A stretch of DNA of 64,000 bases from Arthrobacter sp. MA-N2 (GTDB lineage: Bacteria > Actinomycetota > Actinomycetes > Actinomycetales > Micrococcaceae): NCBI RefSeq assembly GCF_000517125.1, contig NZ_KI912156.1, forward strand, positions 64,290 through 128,289, given 5' to 3'. The first letter of the stretch is position 1. Every line of letters begins with the position of its first letter. The notes below the pieces were generated by a model. It was not told the DNA's origin, ran no database searches, and saw only the letters and a program-made list of their open reading frames with translations. This document shows, piece by piece, positions 24,713 through 33,107 of the stretch. A program made the translations under genes and the position numbers.

Positions 24713-25654
24713 ATGACTCTTCCTGCCTCGACGATCCTCGTCTTCCTGGATCCAGCGTTCGAAAACGGCCGCATCGCCGATTCCAGCCAGCCGCAACTCA
24801 TGGCAACCGACCTGGGCGCCACCCGGGGTGACGGCGTCTTCGAGTCGCTCCTCGCCGTCGGGGGCCGGGCACGGAAAGTCCAAGCGCACCTGAACCGGCT
24901 TGAGAGTTCGGCCCGCGCCCTGGACCTCAACATTCCCGAGCAAGACGTCTGGCGCCGCGCGATCGCCACGGCCATCAAGGAATTCCGCGACGCCTTCCCG
25001 GCACCCAGCCCCGCCGAGGACGAGGTCGTCGTCAAGCTCTTGGTGACGCGCGGAGTGGAAGGCGCTTCGGCTCCCACGTGCTGGATCCAGGCTTCGCCGT
25101 CCCCCGCGGGCAGCCGCCGGCAGCGCGAGACGGGCATCGACGTCGTACTCCTTGACCGGGGCTTCGACACGGAGGCGGGCGACCGCGCCCCCTGGCTGCT
25201 GCTCGGAGCAAAAACGCTGTCCTACGCGGTGAACATGGCCGCGCTGCGGTACGCACACAAGCAGGGCGCCGACGACGCCATCTTCACCTCTACCGACGGA
25301 CGCGTCCTGGAGGGTCCGACGTCGACCGTGTTGCTGGCGCATGTTGAAACGGTCGACGACGGCACCGGCTCGGTGCGGACGGTCAAGCGCCTTATCACTC
25401 CGCAACTGGACAGCGGCATCCTCCCGGGAACGTCCCAAGACGCTCTTTTCACGAAAGCGAAGGCGGCGGGCTGGGAGCTTGGCTACGGCCCGCTGGTCCC
25501 GGAGGACCTGTTCGACGCCGACGCCGTGTGGCTGATCTCAAGCATCCGGCTCATCGCTCCGGTCAACCACATAGACGGAAGGGAGATCGGCACCCCGGCA
25601 ATGCGTAAGCAGCTCACCGCCGAGCTTAACGAGTTGTTCGCGGGGATTGAGTAG
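24713..25654 (+). CDS. pabC: Aminodeoxychorismate lyase (class IV PLP aminotransferase)
   Basis: 313 residues. Fold type IV features are visible: TDLGATRGDGVFESLLAVGG with the substrate Arg, the PLP-binding Lys in LLLGAKTLSYAVNMAALRYA (about residue 168), DDAIFTSTDGRVLEGPTSTV, and LITPQLDSGILPGTSQDALF. PabC converts 4-amino-4-deoxychorismate to 4-aminobenzoate and pyruvate for folate synthesis. Branched-chain or D-amino-acid aminotransferase is the main alternative; the length and stand-alone position favour PabC. The 3' end overlaps the convergent DinB-like gene by 29 bp. Confidence 0.82.
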   Translation: MTLPASTILVFLDPAFENGRIADSSQPQLMATDLGATRGDGVFESLLAVGGRARKVQAHLNRLESSARALDLNIPEQDVWRRAIATAIKEFRDAFPAPSPAEDEVVVKLLVTRGVEGASAPTCWIQASPSPAGSRRQRETGIDVVLLDRGFDTEAGDRAPWLLLGAKTLSYAVNMAALRYAHKQGADDAIFTSTDGRVLEGPTSTVLLAHVETVDDGTGSVRTVKRLITPQLDSGILPGTSQDALFTKAKAAGWELGYGPLVPEDLFDADAVWLISSIRLIAPVNHIDGREIGTPAMRKQLTAELNELFAGIE

Positions 25655-26165
25655 GGCTTTGCCGGCGGTCCTGGCTGAGTAGCTGCTCCCGCAGGATGTC
25701 AGCGTGTCCGCAGTGCTGCGCAAGCTCGCGCAGCATGTGAAGGTACACCCAGCGTAGCGGGAGCGGTCCGCGTCGGTTGCCGTTGAGCAAGTCGTCGAGT
25801 CCCAAGGATGAGGTCGCGCGGCGTGATGCCTCACACGCCTCCCGGTGTGCGAGCTGGACTGAGGCGATGGTGTCGCCTTCTTCGAGGATAAAGGACTCAT
25901 CCGGCGTCGCAGGAATGCCGATCTCGGCACGGGAACGGCATGTGATGCCTTCGTCGAACCAGACCTTCTCGACAAAGGTCGCGTGCTTCACCAAGCCCAG
26001 CAGGGTGGTCCGGGACGGTACCAATGACCGGCGGACCTGTTCCTCGGTCAACCCGTTCAAAGAGGCATTGAGCGCACGGCGGTGCTCGTCAATGAATGCC
26101 TCGAACTGGATCCTGATAGGCCGATTGATGACGTCCTCGGCAAACGTCACAGGAAGAGAAGACAT
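25626..26165 (-). CDS. DinB-fold / DUF664 family protein
   Basis: 179 residues with a four-helix DinB-like pattern. It includes GLTEEQVRRSLVPSRTTLLG, LVKHATFVEKVWFDEGIT with His after the second helix, and LRWVYLHMLRELAQHCGHAD with the HxxxH-like pair (QHCGHAD) that binds a metal in this fold. Such proteins are often bacillithiol- or mycothiol-dependent transferases or isomerases; the actinobacterial host makes mycothiol, so a thiol-linked role is possible (inference). It is convergent with pabC, overlapping at the 3' ends. Confidence 0.8.
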   Translation of the reverse strand: MSSLPVTFAEDVINRPIRIQFEAFIDEHRRALNASLNGLTEEQVRRSLVPSRTTLLGLVKHATFVEKVWFDEGITCRSRAEIGIPATPDESFILEEGDTIASVQLAHREACEASRRATSSLGLDDLLNGNRRGPLPLRWVYLHMLRELAQHCGHADILREQLLSQDRRQSPTQSPRTTR

Positions 26166-26346
26166 GCGTGGAGTATCCCAAGTCTCTCGGCCCGGGGCAA
26201 TCCGCCAAAGTCTATTGTGGAGACTCCGCCGCGGTAGTTAACTAGTTTCCGTGAACCTTGTTGGGGAAAGGTGATCTGCCTTTCGGCCCAGCGGGCACCT
26301 GATTTCACGGTGCCGTGGAATCAGCAAGTCGATGGAAGGCATCATT

Positions 26347-28095
26347 GTGAGTGCAGTTTCTTCGTCCCAGAATTTCAATCACGGTTTTCCCACGCCCGGT
26401 CCCCAGGATCCCTCACCCCAGAAGGTGATGGATCATGTCTTCTTCCTCTCCGAGGGAGAATGGAAAAAAGTCCGCGAAGAAGAACAATTCGACCACATCG
26501 TCATCGGCAGCGGGTTCTGCGCCTACGCCTTTGCTGAGCGGACACTGACTGTCAATCCGCACGCACGGATCCTGATCATTGAACGGGGTCCCTTTTTCTT
26601 GCCGGAGCATTTCCAGAACCTGCCGTTGCCATACAAGGAGACGCTGGGAGGGCTCTCGGAGACCTTCCCCTGGACCTTGGCGGCTGCCACGGCCAACCAG
26701 CCGCCAGGCAAGATTTCCTGGCAGCACGGCATGGTCCCTTTCTACGGCGGACGCAGCATCATGTGGAGCGCGTGGTGCCCCCGCCCCGAGGAAGACGAAA
26801 TGCGGGGCTGGCCGCGGGCAGTGATGGACGCCGCCAAGTCGCACTTCACGTCGGCGGAGGATCTGCTCAACGTGGTTTCGGCGGACCAAATCGACGCCGG
26901 ACGGTCGGCCGACGTCGTCGATCTCATTAACGACACCCGGCCCGTCTACGGAATCATGCAGAAAGCCCTCCAGGAACGGCTCGAGGCAGGCCTGCATAAG
27001 ATCGATTCCGCCACCCGCAGCATGCCGGCCCCGCTCGCTGTGGCAACGGGCGCACGCTCCGGTGTGGACTTCGCGAAGTTCTCCACGCCAGCGGTCCTTC
27101 TGGAACTGTCGGACCGGCAGGCGGCGCTCGCGGCCCAAGGCAAGGGCGCGGCTCTTCGCGTGGTCACGGACTGCACGGTGTTGAGTGTGCTCCAGCAGGA
27201 CGGACGGGCCACCGCGTTGAACACCAACCGCGGAGTGGTGAATGTCGGCAATGCCAACCTGGTCCTGGCCATGGGCACGCTTCCTCCGGCGACCCTGGTT
27301 CTCAATTCCTTCCCGCAGGTTCAAGGGGCCGGGGGGCACTTCGCCGCCCATTTCATCACCTCGGTGGTGGCCCGCGTTCCGCGCAAGGATTTTGATTTCA
27401 GCGAACAGCTCGGCGAGCTGGAACTGGCGGCCATCTATTTGGCGGGCAAGAGCCCGGCCGGCATGCAGTATCACGTGCAACTCTCGGTCCTCTCGGACCG
27501 TTTCCCGGACAAGAACGCCCAGAAGTCCGAACGCTACGCCCCCGACGTCGTCGCCACGGCTTCGCTGGCACAGTTGCGGTCCTCGGAGGACTACTTGGTG
27601 TTCGTCTGCGCCGTCCTCGGCGAACTGGACGAGAGCAATCCGGAGAACCACTTGCGCCTGTCCGGCAGCGCGGACCCCACTTGCAACGTCACCTTGCAGG
27701 TGCTGGCCAACGCCACTGACGACGACACGTGGGACACCATGGACGAGGGAACCTTCCAAATGCTGGAGCGGGTCCTGTCCCCTTCCGGTGCGGAGCGCGT
27801 CGAATACTGGCACGGGGATCCCGATGCCGGGAGCTGGGGCGCCGAGCGTCCCGCAATCCCCGAGCGCCGCGTACCGGGCTTGGTACACGAAAGCTCCAGC
27901 TTGCCAATCGGCGAAGAGGAGGACGCCGTCGTCGGGACCGACTACCGCCTCAACGGCGTGCAGAACGTCTTCGTCACCGGCGGCAGCCTCTGGCCCACCG
28001 GCGGGTCCTGGAACCCCACCATGACCATGGTGGCCCTGGCGCAGGACCTCGCCGAAAGACTAGCGGCCGACGGCGGAACGGCGGCAGCGCCGTGA
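26347..28095 (+). CDS. GMC-type FAD oxidoreductase
   Basis: About 582 residues from a GTG at 26347 with GGAAGG upstream; an ATG at 26332 is the alternative. The FAD-binding HIVIGSGFCAYAFAERTL lies near residue 55. Middle motifs include PFYGGRSIMWSAWCPRP and LVLAMGTLPPATLVLNSFPQ. The C-terminal GMC signature is FVTGGSLWPTGGSWNPTMTM. The family oxidises alcohols, sugars or sterols; the arrangement recalls pyranose- or glycoside-oxidising members, but the substrate is not certain. No export signal is seen. The stop overlaps the start of a PAS gene, and a cupin gene follows, forming a tightly coupled trio. Confidence 0.85.
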   Translation: MSAVSSSQNFNHGFPTPGPQDPSPQKVMDHVFFLSEGEWKKVREEEQFDHIVIGSGFCAYAFAERTLTVNPHARILIIERGPFFLPEHFQNLPLPYKETLGGLSETFPWTLAAATANQPPGKISWQHGMVPFYGGRSIMWSAWCPRPEEDEMRGWPRAVMDAAKSHFTSAEDLLNVVSADQIDAGRSADVVDLINDTRPVYGIMQKALQERLEAGLHKIDSATRSMPAPLAVATGARSGVDFAKFSTPAVLLELSDRQAALAAQGKGAALRVVTDCTVLSVLQQDGRATALNTNRGVVNVGNANLVLAMGTLPPATLVLNSFPQVQGAGGHFAAHFITSVVARVPRKDFDFSEQLGELELAAIYLAGKSPAGMQYHVQLSVLSDRFPDKNAQKSERYAPDVVATASLAQLRSSEDYLVFVCAVLGELDESNPENHLRLSGSADPTCNVTLQVLANATDDDTWDTMDEGTFQMLERVLSPSGAERVEYWHGDPDAGSWGAERPAIPERRVPGLVHESSSLPIGEEEDAVVGTDYRLNGVQNVFVTGGSLWPTGGSWNPTMTMVALAQDLAERLAADGGTAAAP

Positions 28096-28496
28096 CCCTC
28101 GCCCCGGCGCTGAACCCGGCGCTTCTTCCTACGGTTCCGCCCATGAGCGTCGCCGATGTGCTGGACCGGCAGGACGGCGTGTACTGGGTAGTCAAGGACG
28201 CGAATTCGGTCTTCCTGTGGGTCAACCAGAACTTCGCGGACCTAGTGGGCATGAGCAAGTCGGAGCTGATCGGGCACCAGGACTCGCGCGCGGAACACGT
28301 GGCTCACGACAAGGAAGTGATGGCGAGCGGAAAGCCCCTGCTCAACTTCCACGAAACGATCGCCGTCCCCAGCAAAGAAGGCGGCATGGTGAATGTGGAC
28401 ATCGTGACCCAAAAAGGGTTGTTGCGTGCCTTGGGCAGCAAGGAAATCATTGGCATCACGGTCTGTTTCTCCCTGAAGGACCCGGTCAATGACTGA
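28092..28496 (+). CDS. Stand-alone PAS-domain protein
   Basis: 134 residues from a GTG at 28092 overlapping the GMC stop (GTGA); an ATG at 28143 is possible. A single PAS fold covers most of the chain: VYWVVKDANSVFLWVNQNFA, LVGMSKSELIGHQDS, FHETIAVPSKEGGMVNVDIV and IIGITVCFSLKD. No kinase, cyclase or DNA-binding output domain is attached. Lying between an oxidoreductase and a cupin, it may bind a ligand or cofactor for the enzyme rather than signal by itself (inference). Confidence 0.82.
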   Translation: MTLAPALNPALLPTVPPMSVADVLDRQDGVYWVVKDANSVFLWVNQNFADLVGMSKSELIGHQDSRAEHVAHDKEVMASGKPLLNFHETIAVPSKEGGMVNVDIVTQKGLLRALGSKEIIGITVCFSLKDPVND

Positions 28497-29016
28497 ATCC
28501 GCTGAGGACTGGATCAAACGGCTGGACATGTCCCCCGCTAGCGTGGGCGGCTGGTTCGCGTCCGCCCTGGTAAGCAACGAGGACATAGCCGGTTCGGCGT
28601 TGCCTCCGCGCTTCGACGTCGATCACCCGCTCTACAGTTCCAACTGGTACCTGCTGCAGACCGGGGAGGTTCTCCAGCTGCACACCCTGAAGCAGGACGA
28701 GTTGTGGTTCTTCCACTTGGGGACGCCCCTCAGGCTGCATGTCTTCTCGGCGGACAAGGGCTATTCCGAACTCGGCTATTCCGAAACCCTGTTCGGTCCC
28801 AACCCGGAGGCCGGCGAGACCTTGCAAGGAGTTGCCCCGCATTCCACGTGGTTCGGGGCGGAGTTGGCCGGTCCGGGGTTCGCCTTGGTCAGCTGCAGCC
28901 TCTCGCCCGGTTACGAGAGATCGGACTCGGCGAAGCCAACGGAAAAGGACATCGAGTCCCTCGTTTCGAGGTTCCCCGGGCATGCAGCGCTGATCCTGCG
29001 CTTGGCGTCCGGATAG
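28489..29016 (+). CDS. DUF985-family cupin
   Basis: 175 residues of the DUF985 / cupin_5 type. Visible signature segments are STNW-like SSNWYLLQTGEVLQLHTLKQ, DELWFFHLGTPLRLHVFS and PHSTWFGAELAGPGFALVSC, with SPGYERSD near the end. DUF985 cupins resemble sugar epimerase folds; a few bind nucleotides or hydrophobic ligands, and most have no known function. The start lies 8 bp inside the PAS gene, so the GMC, PAS and cupin proteins are translationally coupled. A strong terminator follows. Confidence 0.85.
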   Translation: MTESAEDWIKRLDMSPASVGGWFASALVSNEDIAGSALPPRFDVDHPLYSSNWYLLQTGEVLQLHTLKQDELWFFHLGTPLRLHVFSADKGYSELGYSETLFGPNPEAGETLQGVAPHSTWFGAELAGPGFALVSCSLSPGYERSDSAKPTEKDIESLVSRFPGHAALILRLASG

Positions 29017-29022
29017 AAACGT

Positions 29023-29060
29023 CTGATGCGCCGGTTCTGGGGCCGGCGCATCAGGCTTCT
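29023..29060 (+). terminator. Terminator hairpin after the GMC-PAS-cupin operon
   Basis: CTGATGCGCCGG (29023-29034) pairs perfectly with CCGGCGCATCAG (29043-29054) around an 8-nt loop, followed by GCTTCT. It is a 12-bp stem directly after the cupin stop codon. Confidence 0.8.
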
Positions 29061-29064
29061 CCCC

Positions 29065-29130
29065 CCCAACTAACTCGCAGTTGTTGTCGTTCTGAGGGCT
29101 CACAACGACAACAAATGCGAGTCACTTGGG
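29065..29130. repeat. 66-bp palindromic repeat, family III copy 1
   Basis: The left arm begins CCCAACTAACTCGCAG (29065) and runs to TTGTTGTCGTT. The right arm, AACGACAACAAATGCGAG, ends TTGGG at 29130. The arms pair over about 25 bp with few mismatches. A second copy of the same length is at 35722-35787. Confidence 0.9.
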
Positions 29131-29187
29131 TTAATGAGGAACACGCCGCCCATTCCCCCGGAGGGTCCGAGTCCGTAGGGTATCGAC

Positions 29188-29547
29188 ATGAGCATCTACA
29201 TCAGCCCCGACTCTGCTGCATGGTCGCTGACCGCCATGGCGACTGCCGCGTCAGCGGGATCAATCGATGATGCGAACGGCATGTCCAAGCTGGTGCAGGA
29301 AATCTACGAAACTGAAGGTTTCGAGGCCCTGTCCGGCGTGGTTTTTGCCTTGGCTCATCACAACAGCCTCTCGCTGCACGCGCTGGCGACAGCCACCGGG
29401 ATATCCGTCCACGAGTTACTCGAAATCCGGAAGCATCAAGGCGCCACGTTTCATCGCTCCCCTACGGGAGTAGCGCCACGGACTGATGCCCTGCCACAGC
29501 GGCTCCAAGCAAGCCTGGAACAACTGCCCAACCAAACCGAGGCCTAG
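29188..29547 (+). CDS. Hypothetical protein, helical
   Basis: 119 residues, family not recognised. The N-terminal half, ISPDSAAWSLTAMATAASAG, is Ala-rich. The middle, MSKLVQEIYETEGFEALSGV and ALAHHNSLSLHALATATGIS, looks helical, and SLHALATATGISVHELLEIR could be a helix-turn-helix-like element. The C-terminus is polar and Gln-rich. It stands alone between a family III palindrome and the DUF1737 gene; no clear promoter was identified. Confidence 0.6.
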   Translation: MSIYISPDSAAWSLTAMATAASAGSIDDANGMSKLVQEIYETEGFEALSGVVFALAHHNSLSLHALATATGISVHELLEIRKHQGATFHRSPTGVAPRTDALPQRLQASLEQLPNQTEA

Positions 29548-29761
29548 TCCCCACCACCCACCGGCGTTGCCGCCCGGTTACGGAACATGACGACTGCCGG
29601 TAATGCAGGCCGCCGTCATGGATGTTATTTTCTTCTTGAGTAATGAGCACCAGCGCGAAGCCCTGACTTGCTGGTCGGCAACCCTCTCTCCGGCGGGGTG
29701 CCTCAGGTGACTACTCGGCGTATCGACACTTTCGAACTGCAAGCGTGACTGAGGAGCACCA

Positions 29762-30019
29762 ATGCCTGAACCCACTGAAGAAAAACTCTCCTACCGTCTC
29801 ATCACGGGTCCTGATACCAAGGAATTCTGTGAGCGGATCTCTACCGCCCTTGCCGAGGGATACGTGTTGCACGGCAGCCCGGCCGCGACCTTCAATGGTA
29901 CGGACGTGATCGTGGCGCAGGCCATCGTCCTCCCCGCGGCAATCGCCAGCGCGGATGCCGCCGTCGCCAATGCGGTGGACCAGCTTGATGAAGAGTTCGA
30001 CGGCGAGGGCCACGCATGA
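29762..30019 (+). CDS. DUF1737-domain protein
   Basis: 85 residues. LSYRLITGPDTKEFCERIST and ALAEGYVLHGSPAATFNGTD match the DUF1737 pattern (Y-R-L-x-T-G then W/Y-x-L-x-G-S-P). Function unknown. Its end overlaps the rhodanese gene by 4 bp (ATGA), which in turn abuts metZ, so it belongs to a sulfur-metabolism unit by context. A ribosome-site-like GAGGAGC lies 8 bp before the ATG. Confidence 0.82.
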   Translation: MPEPTEEKLSYRLITGPDTKEFCERISTALAEGYVLHGSPAATFNGTDVIVAQAIVLPAAIASADAAVANAVDQLDEEFDGEGHA

Positions 30020-30435
30020 GCTACGCCGGCGACCTGAGCCCGCACGACGCCTGGGCCAAACTGGAGCAAGGCGCCATTCTGGTGGACGTCCGCACCGAAG
30101 GCGAGTGGGCCCACATCGGCATCCCGGACACCGCATCTGCGAACAACAAGGGAAACGCTCCCCTGTTCATTCAGTGGAACCTTGCCGGCGGGATCCCCAA
30201 CTCGGGATTTATCGAGCAGCTCAAGCAACAGGCCCCGGAGGCGGATGCCACCGAACTGGTCTTCCTCTGCCGTTCCGGACAGCGATCAATCGCCGCCGCC
30301 ATTGCCGCAACACAGGCCGGCTACACCGCGTACAACATCCTTGAAGGCTTTGAGGGCGAACCGGACCGCTACGGCGAGCGAACCGTGAATGGTTGGAAGA
30401 ACCGTGGACTTCCTACGAATCCGGGGAAGATCTAA
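30016..30435 (+). CDS. Rhodanese-like sulfurtransferase
   Basis: A 139-residue single rhodanese domain. LVDVRTEGEWAHIGIPDTA carries the N-terminal CH2-type motif, and the catalytic Cys is in LVFLCRSGQRSIAAAIAATQ (about residue 90) with a CRSGQRS loop. GYTAYNILEGFEGEPDRYGE follows. It would move sulfane sulfur in the cytosol. It overlaps the DUF1737 gene upstream, and the metZ GTG starts on the base after its stop. Sulfide release for direct sulfhydrylation is a plausible role (inference). Confidence 0.9.
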   Translation: MSYAGDLSPHDAWAKLEQGAILVDVRTEGEWAHIGIPDTASANNKGNAPLFIQWNLAGGIPNSGFIEQLKQQAPEADATELVFLCRSGQRSIAAAIAATQAGYTAYNILEGFEGEPDRYGERTVNGWKNRGLPTNPGKI

Positions 30436-31644
30436 GTGACATTCAATCCTGACGCCGCTGGCTGGAACCCTGAGACCCAGGCAGTCCGCGGCGGCCTTGA
30501 CCGCACCAATTTCCAGGAGACCTCCGAAGCTGTCTTCCTGAATTCCGGCTTCGTCTACGAATCCGCGGCAGCCGCCGAGCGCGCGTTCACGGGCGAAGAC
30601 GAGCGCTTCGTCTACTCTCGCTACGGCAACCCCTCGGTTGCAACGTTCCAGGAGCGGCTCCGCCTGCTCGAAGGCACCGAAGCATGCTTCGCGACGGCGT
30701 CGGGCATGTCCGCTGTCTTCACCGCGCTTGGTGCGTTGCTGGCCGCCGGTGACCGTGTGGTTGCCGCGCGTTCGCTGTTCGGTTCCTGCTTCGTCATCCT
30801 CAACGAGATCCTGCCCCGCTGGGGCGTCGAGACGGTGTTCGTTGACGGACCGGACCTGGATCAGTGGCGCGCCGCGTTGTCCGAACCCACCACCGCAGTG
30901 TTTTTCGAGTCGCCGTCGAACCCGATGCAGGAAATCGTGGACATCGCCGCCGTGAGCGAGCTGGCCCACGCCGCGGGCGCTACCGTCGTCGTCGACAATG
31001 TCTTTGCCACTCCGCTGCTGCAGCGCTGCGGCGAACTCGGCGCCGATGTGATTGTCTACTCGGGCACCAAACACATCGATGGCCAAGGCCGGGTCCTGGG
31101 CGGAGCGATCCTGGGCACCAAGGAGTTCATCGAAGGTCCCGTCAAGCAGCTCATGCGACACACCGGACCATCGCTTTCCGCGTTCAATGCCTGGGTGTTG
31201 ACCAAGGGCCTGGAAACCATGGCGCTGCGAGTAAACCACTCCTCGGCGTCGGCGTTGCGGATCGCAGAATGGCTCGAGGAACAACCGGCCATCAGCTGGG
31301 TCAAGTATCCGCTGCTCAAGTCCCACCCCCAGTACGAGCTCGCCGCGAAGCAAATGAAAGCCGGCGGCACGGTCCTGACCTTCGAGCTGCTCCCTTCTGC
31401 CGGGCGATCGGCCAAAGAGGCCGCTTTCGCGTTGCTGGACGGACTGGCCATCATCGATATCTCGAACAACCTAGGCGACTCCAAGTCCCTCATCACCCAC
31501 CCCGCCACCACCACCCACCGTGCCATGGGTCCGGAAGGCCGCGCGGCCATCGGCCTGAGTGACGGCGTAGTGCGGCTTTCAGTTGGGCTGGAGGATGTGG
31601 ACGACCTCGTCCGGGACCTGGAACGGGCCCTCAAGCAGGTCTAG
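30436..31644 (+). CDS. metZ: O-succinylhomoserine sulfhydrylase
   Basis: 402 residues from GTG. A Cys/Met-metabolism PLP enzyme: TQAVRGGLDRTNFQETSEAV, FVYSRYGNPSVATFQERLRL, CFATASGMSAVFTALGALLA, the PLP region TVVVDNVFATPLLQRCGELG and the Lys motif VIVYSGTKHIDGQGRVLGG. The GTKHIDGQGR segment is typical of MetZ rather than MetB or MetC. It makes homocysteine from an activated homoserine and sulfide. It ends in a 4-bp convergent overlap with the YbdK-type gene. Confidence 0.9.
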   Translation: MTFNPDAAGWNPETQAVRGGLDRTNFQETSEAVFLNSGFVYESAAAAERAFTGEDERFVYSRYGNPSVATFQERLRLLEGTEACFATASGMSAVFTALGALLAAGDRVVAARSLFGSCFVILNEILPRWGVETVFVDGPDLDQWRAALSEPTTAVFFESPSNPMQEIVDIAAVSELAHAAGATVVVDNVFATPLLQRCGELGADVIVYSGTKHIDGQGRVLGGAILGTKEFIEGPVKQLMRHTGPSLSAFNAWVLTKGLETMALRVNHSSASALRIAEWLEEQPAISWVKYPLLKSHPQYELAAKQMKAGGTVLTFELLPSAGRSAKEAAFALLDGLAIIDISNNLGDSKSLITHPATTTHRAMGPEGRAAIGLSDGVVRLSVGLEDVDDLVRDLERALKQV

Positions 31645-32882
31645 CCCGGCGCTTCGCGCCAGTCCTGGCGCACCCAGGTGAGGACGGGCTGCGGCTTTGT
31701 GTCGCCCTCGTCCTTCTCCGAGCGCATCGTGATCTGAACGGCGTGCTCGACGACGGCGGCCAGTCCGACGGCGTCGGGCGCGCTCCCGTTCTGGCTCCAG
31801 CGTTCGGCAACACCCCGCTGCTCGATGGCGCCGTTGCCGCGGCTCAGGATGGCTGCCACGCCGGTTTGGACCAAGTCGAATTCACCCTGTTCGGCGAGCA
31901 CAGGTTCCAGGTACTCCACCAACGACCACACGACGTCCGCGGCGGGCTCCGGGCGGAATGTTCCGAAGTCCAGCAGTTCAGTGCACAGTCCAAAGTTGCT
32001 TGCCTGCCAGGACGCCATCCGCAAAAGAACCGTAGGCACGGCAGCAGGCTCTATTCCGGCATGGTATTCACGGACAGAAGTCTCAACCAAGGCCCTAACC
32101 AGCACCGCAATGAGCGCGGCGTCCTCGGCCCGGAGGCAAACATCGGCTACCCGGACCTCCACCGTCGGAACGTGCCTGGACAGCCTGGCATCGAAGTAGA
32201 CCATCCCCTCGTCCAGCAAGACCCCCGTTTCGATGAGCCTTCTGACAACACGCCGGTAAGAGGCCAAGGAACCGAAGATAGCTGACGGCCCCGACGACGG
32301 CCAGCGGTTCCACGCCTGCGTCCGGTAGCTCTCAAAACCCGTAGCCAGTCCCCGCCAGTAGGGAGAATTGGCGCTGATCGCGGTGACGACAGCGAGCTTG
32401 TCCCGGATCCGGTCCAGGACCACCACACCTTCTTCGGGGCTCTCGACGGAGGTGTGGACATGAAATCCGCAGGTGAGCTGTTCGTGTGCCGTGATGCCAA
32501 AACGCTCGAGCATGATGGCATACCGGGGATCCGGAGTGGTGTGCAAAGCGGCGTCCACGGGCGAAGTGGCCAACGCGGCAATCCTTGCGCCGTGGCGCCG
32601 CGCAGCGTGGCTTGCGAGGCCCCGCGCCCGGCGGATCTGATGCAAGAGCTCGCCGTAGCTGCGGCACGGCCGGGTTTGGGTCTCGATCTGCTCGAGCTTG
32701 AGTTCATGGCTGAGGCCGGTCTCGGGGCCGTCGATCTCCTCAGGGCTGAAGCCGGTTCCGGGCTCATCCTGGGCTCGGTCGTTTTCGGCGATGCCCGAAA
32801 GGAGCGCGTCGGCAAGTGCGAGCGGCTCGCCGGTCAGGGGATCGACGATCAGCAATTCCTCTTCCACACCAAATGTGCGCAC
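31641..32882 (-). CDS. YbdK-type carboxylate-amine ligase (glutamate-cysteine ligase family 2)
   Basis: 413 residues from a GTG. RTFGVEEELLIVDPLTGEPL is the GCS2 start with its acidic metal/ATP ligands. SHELKLEQIETQTRPCRSYG, EQLTCGFHVHTSVESPEEGV with the family His pair, and NSPYWRGLATGFESYRTQAW follow. Members weakly join glutamate and cysteine in vitro, and some act on other amines. No ribosome site is obvious at the GTG. The gene's 5' end faces the palindrome-flanked nuclease gene. Confidence 0.88.
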   Translation of the reverse strand: MRTFGVEEELLIVDPLTGEPLALADALLSGIAENDRAQDEPGTGFSPEEIDGPETGLSHELKLEQIETQTRPCRSYGELLHQIRRARGLASHAARRHGARIAALATSPVDAALHTTPDPRYAIMLERFGITAHEQLTCGFHVHTSVESPEEGVVVLDRIRDKLAVVTAISANSPYWRGLATGFESYRTQAWNRWPSSGPSAIFGSLASYRRVVRRLIETGVLLDEGMVYFDARLSRHVPTVEVRVADVCLRAEDAALIAVLVRALVETSVREYHAGIEPAAVPTVLLRMASWQASNFGLCTELLDFGTFRPEPAADVVWSLVEYLEPVLAEQGEFDLVQTGVAAILSRGNGAIEQRGVAERWSQNGSAPDAVGLAAVVEHAVQITMRSEKDEGDTKPQPVLTWVRQDWREAPG

Positions 32883-32946
32883 GGATCAATTGTGCGCCCT
32901 GGCAGCCTTCCGGAAACAGGGGCCGGTTGTTCCCGGACTCCCCACA

Positions 32947-33034
32947 GATTCTGCTGGATCATTCTTGCCGGTGGGAAGAAGTGCCCCCATTTTCGGGCAT
33001 GAGCGAAGTCCAACCCGGAATGATCCAGCAGAAT
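32947..33034. repeat. 88-bp palindromic repeat, family I copy A
   Basis: ATTCTGCTGGATCATTC (32948-32964) is perfectly inverted at 33018-33034 around about 53 bp of partly self-complementary spacer. It sits immediately upstream of the DUF559-type gene; a possible ATG at 33033 overlaps its right tip. Confidence 0.93.
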
Positions 33035-33107
33035 GTCGGTCCACTCATCCACATACGGCACATTCAATGGCCCAACAGCTGTATTTCCATGGCTAGCTGG
33101 ATCCGTG

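Noticed and set aside
28092..28496. PAS-containing histidine kinase
   Set aside because: The reading frame ends after the single PAS domain; no dimerisation, phosphoacceptor or ATPase part follows.
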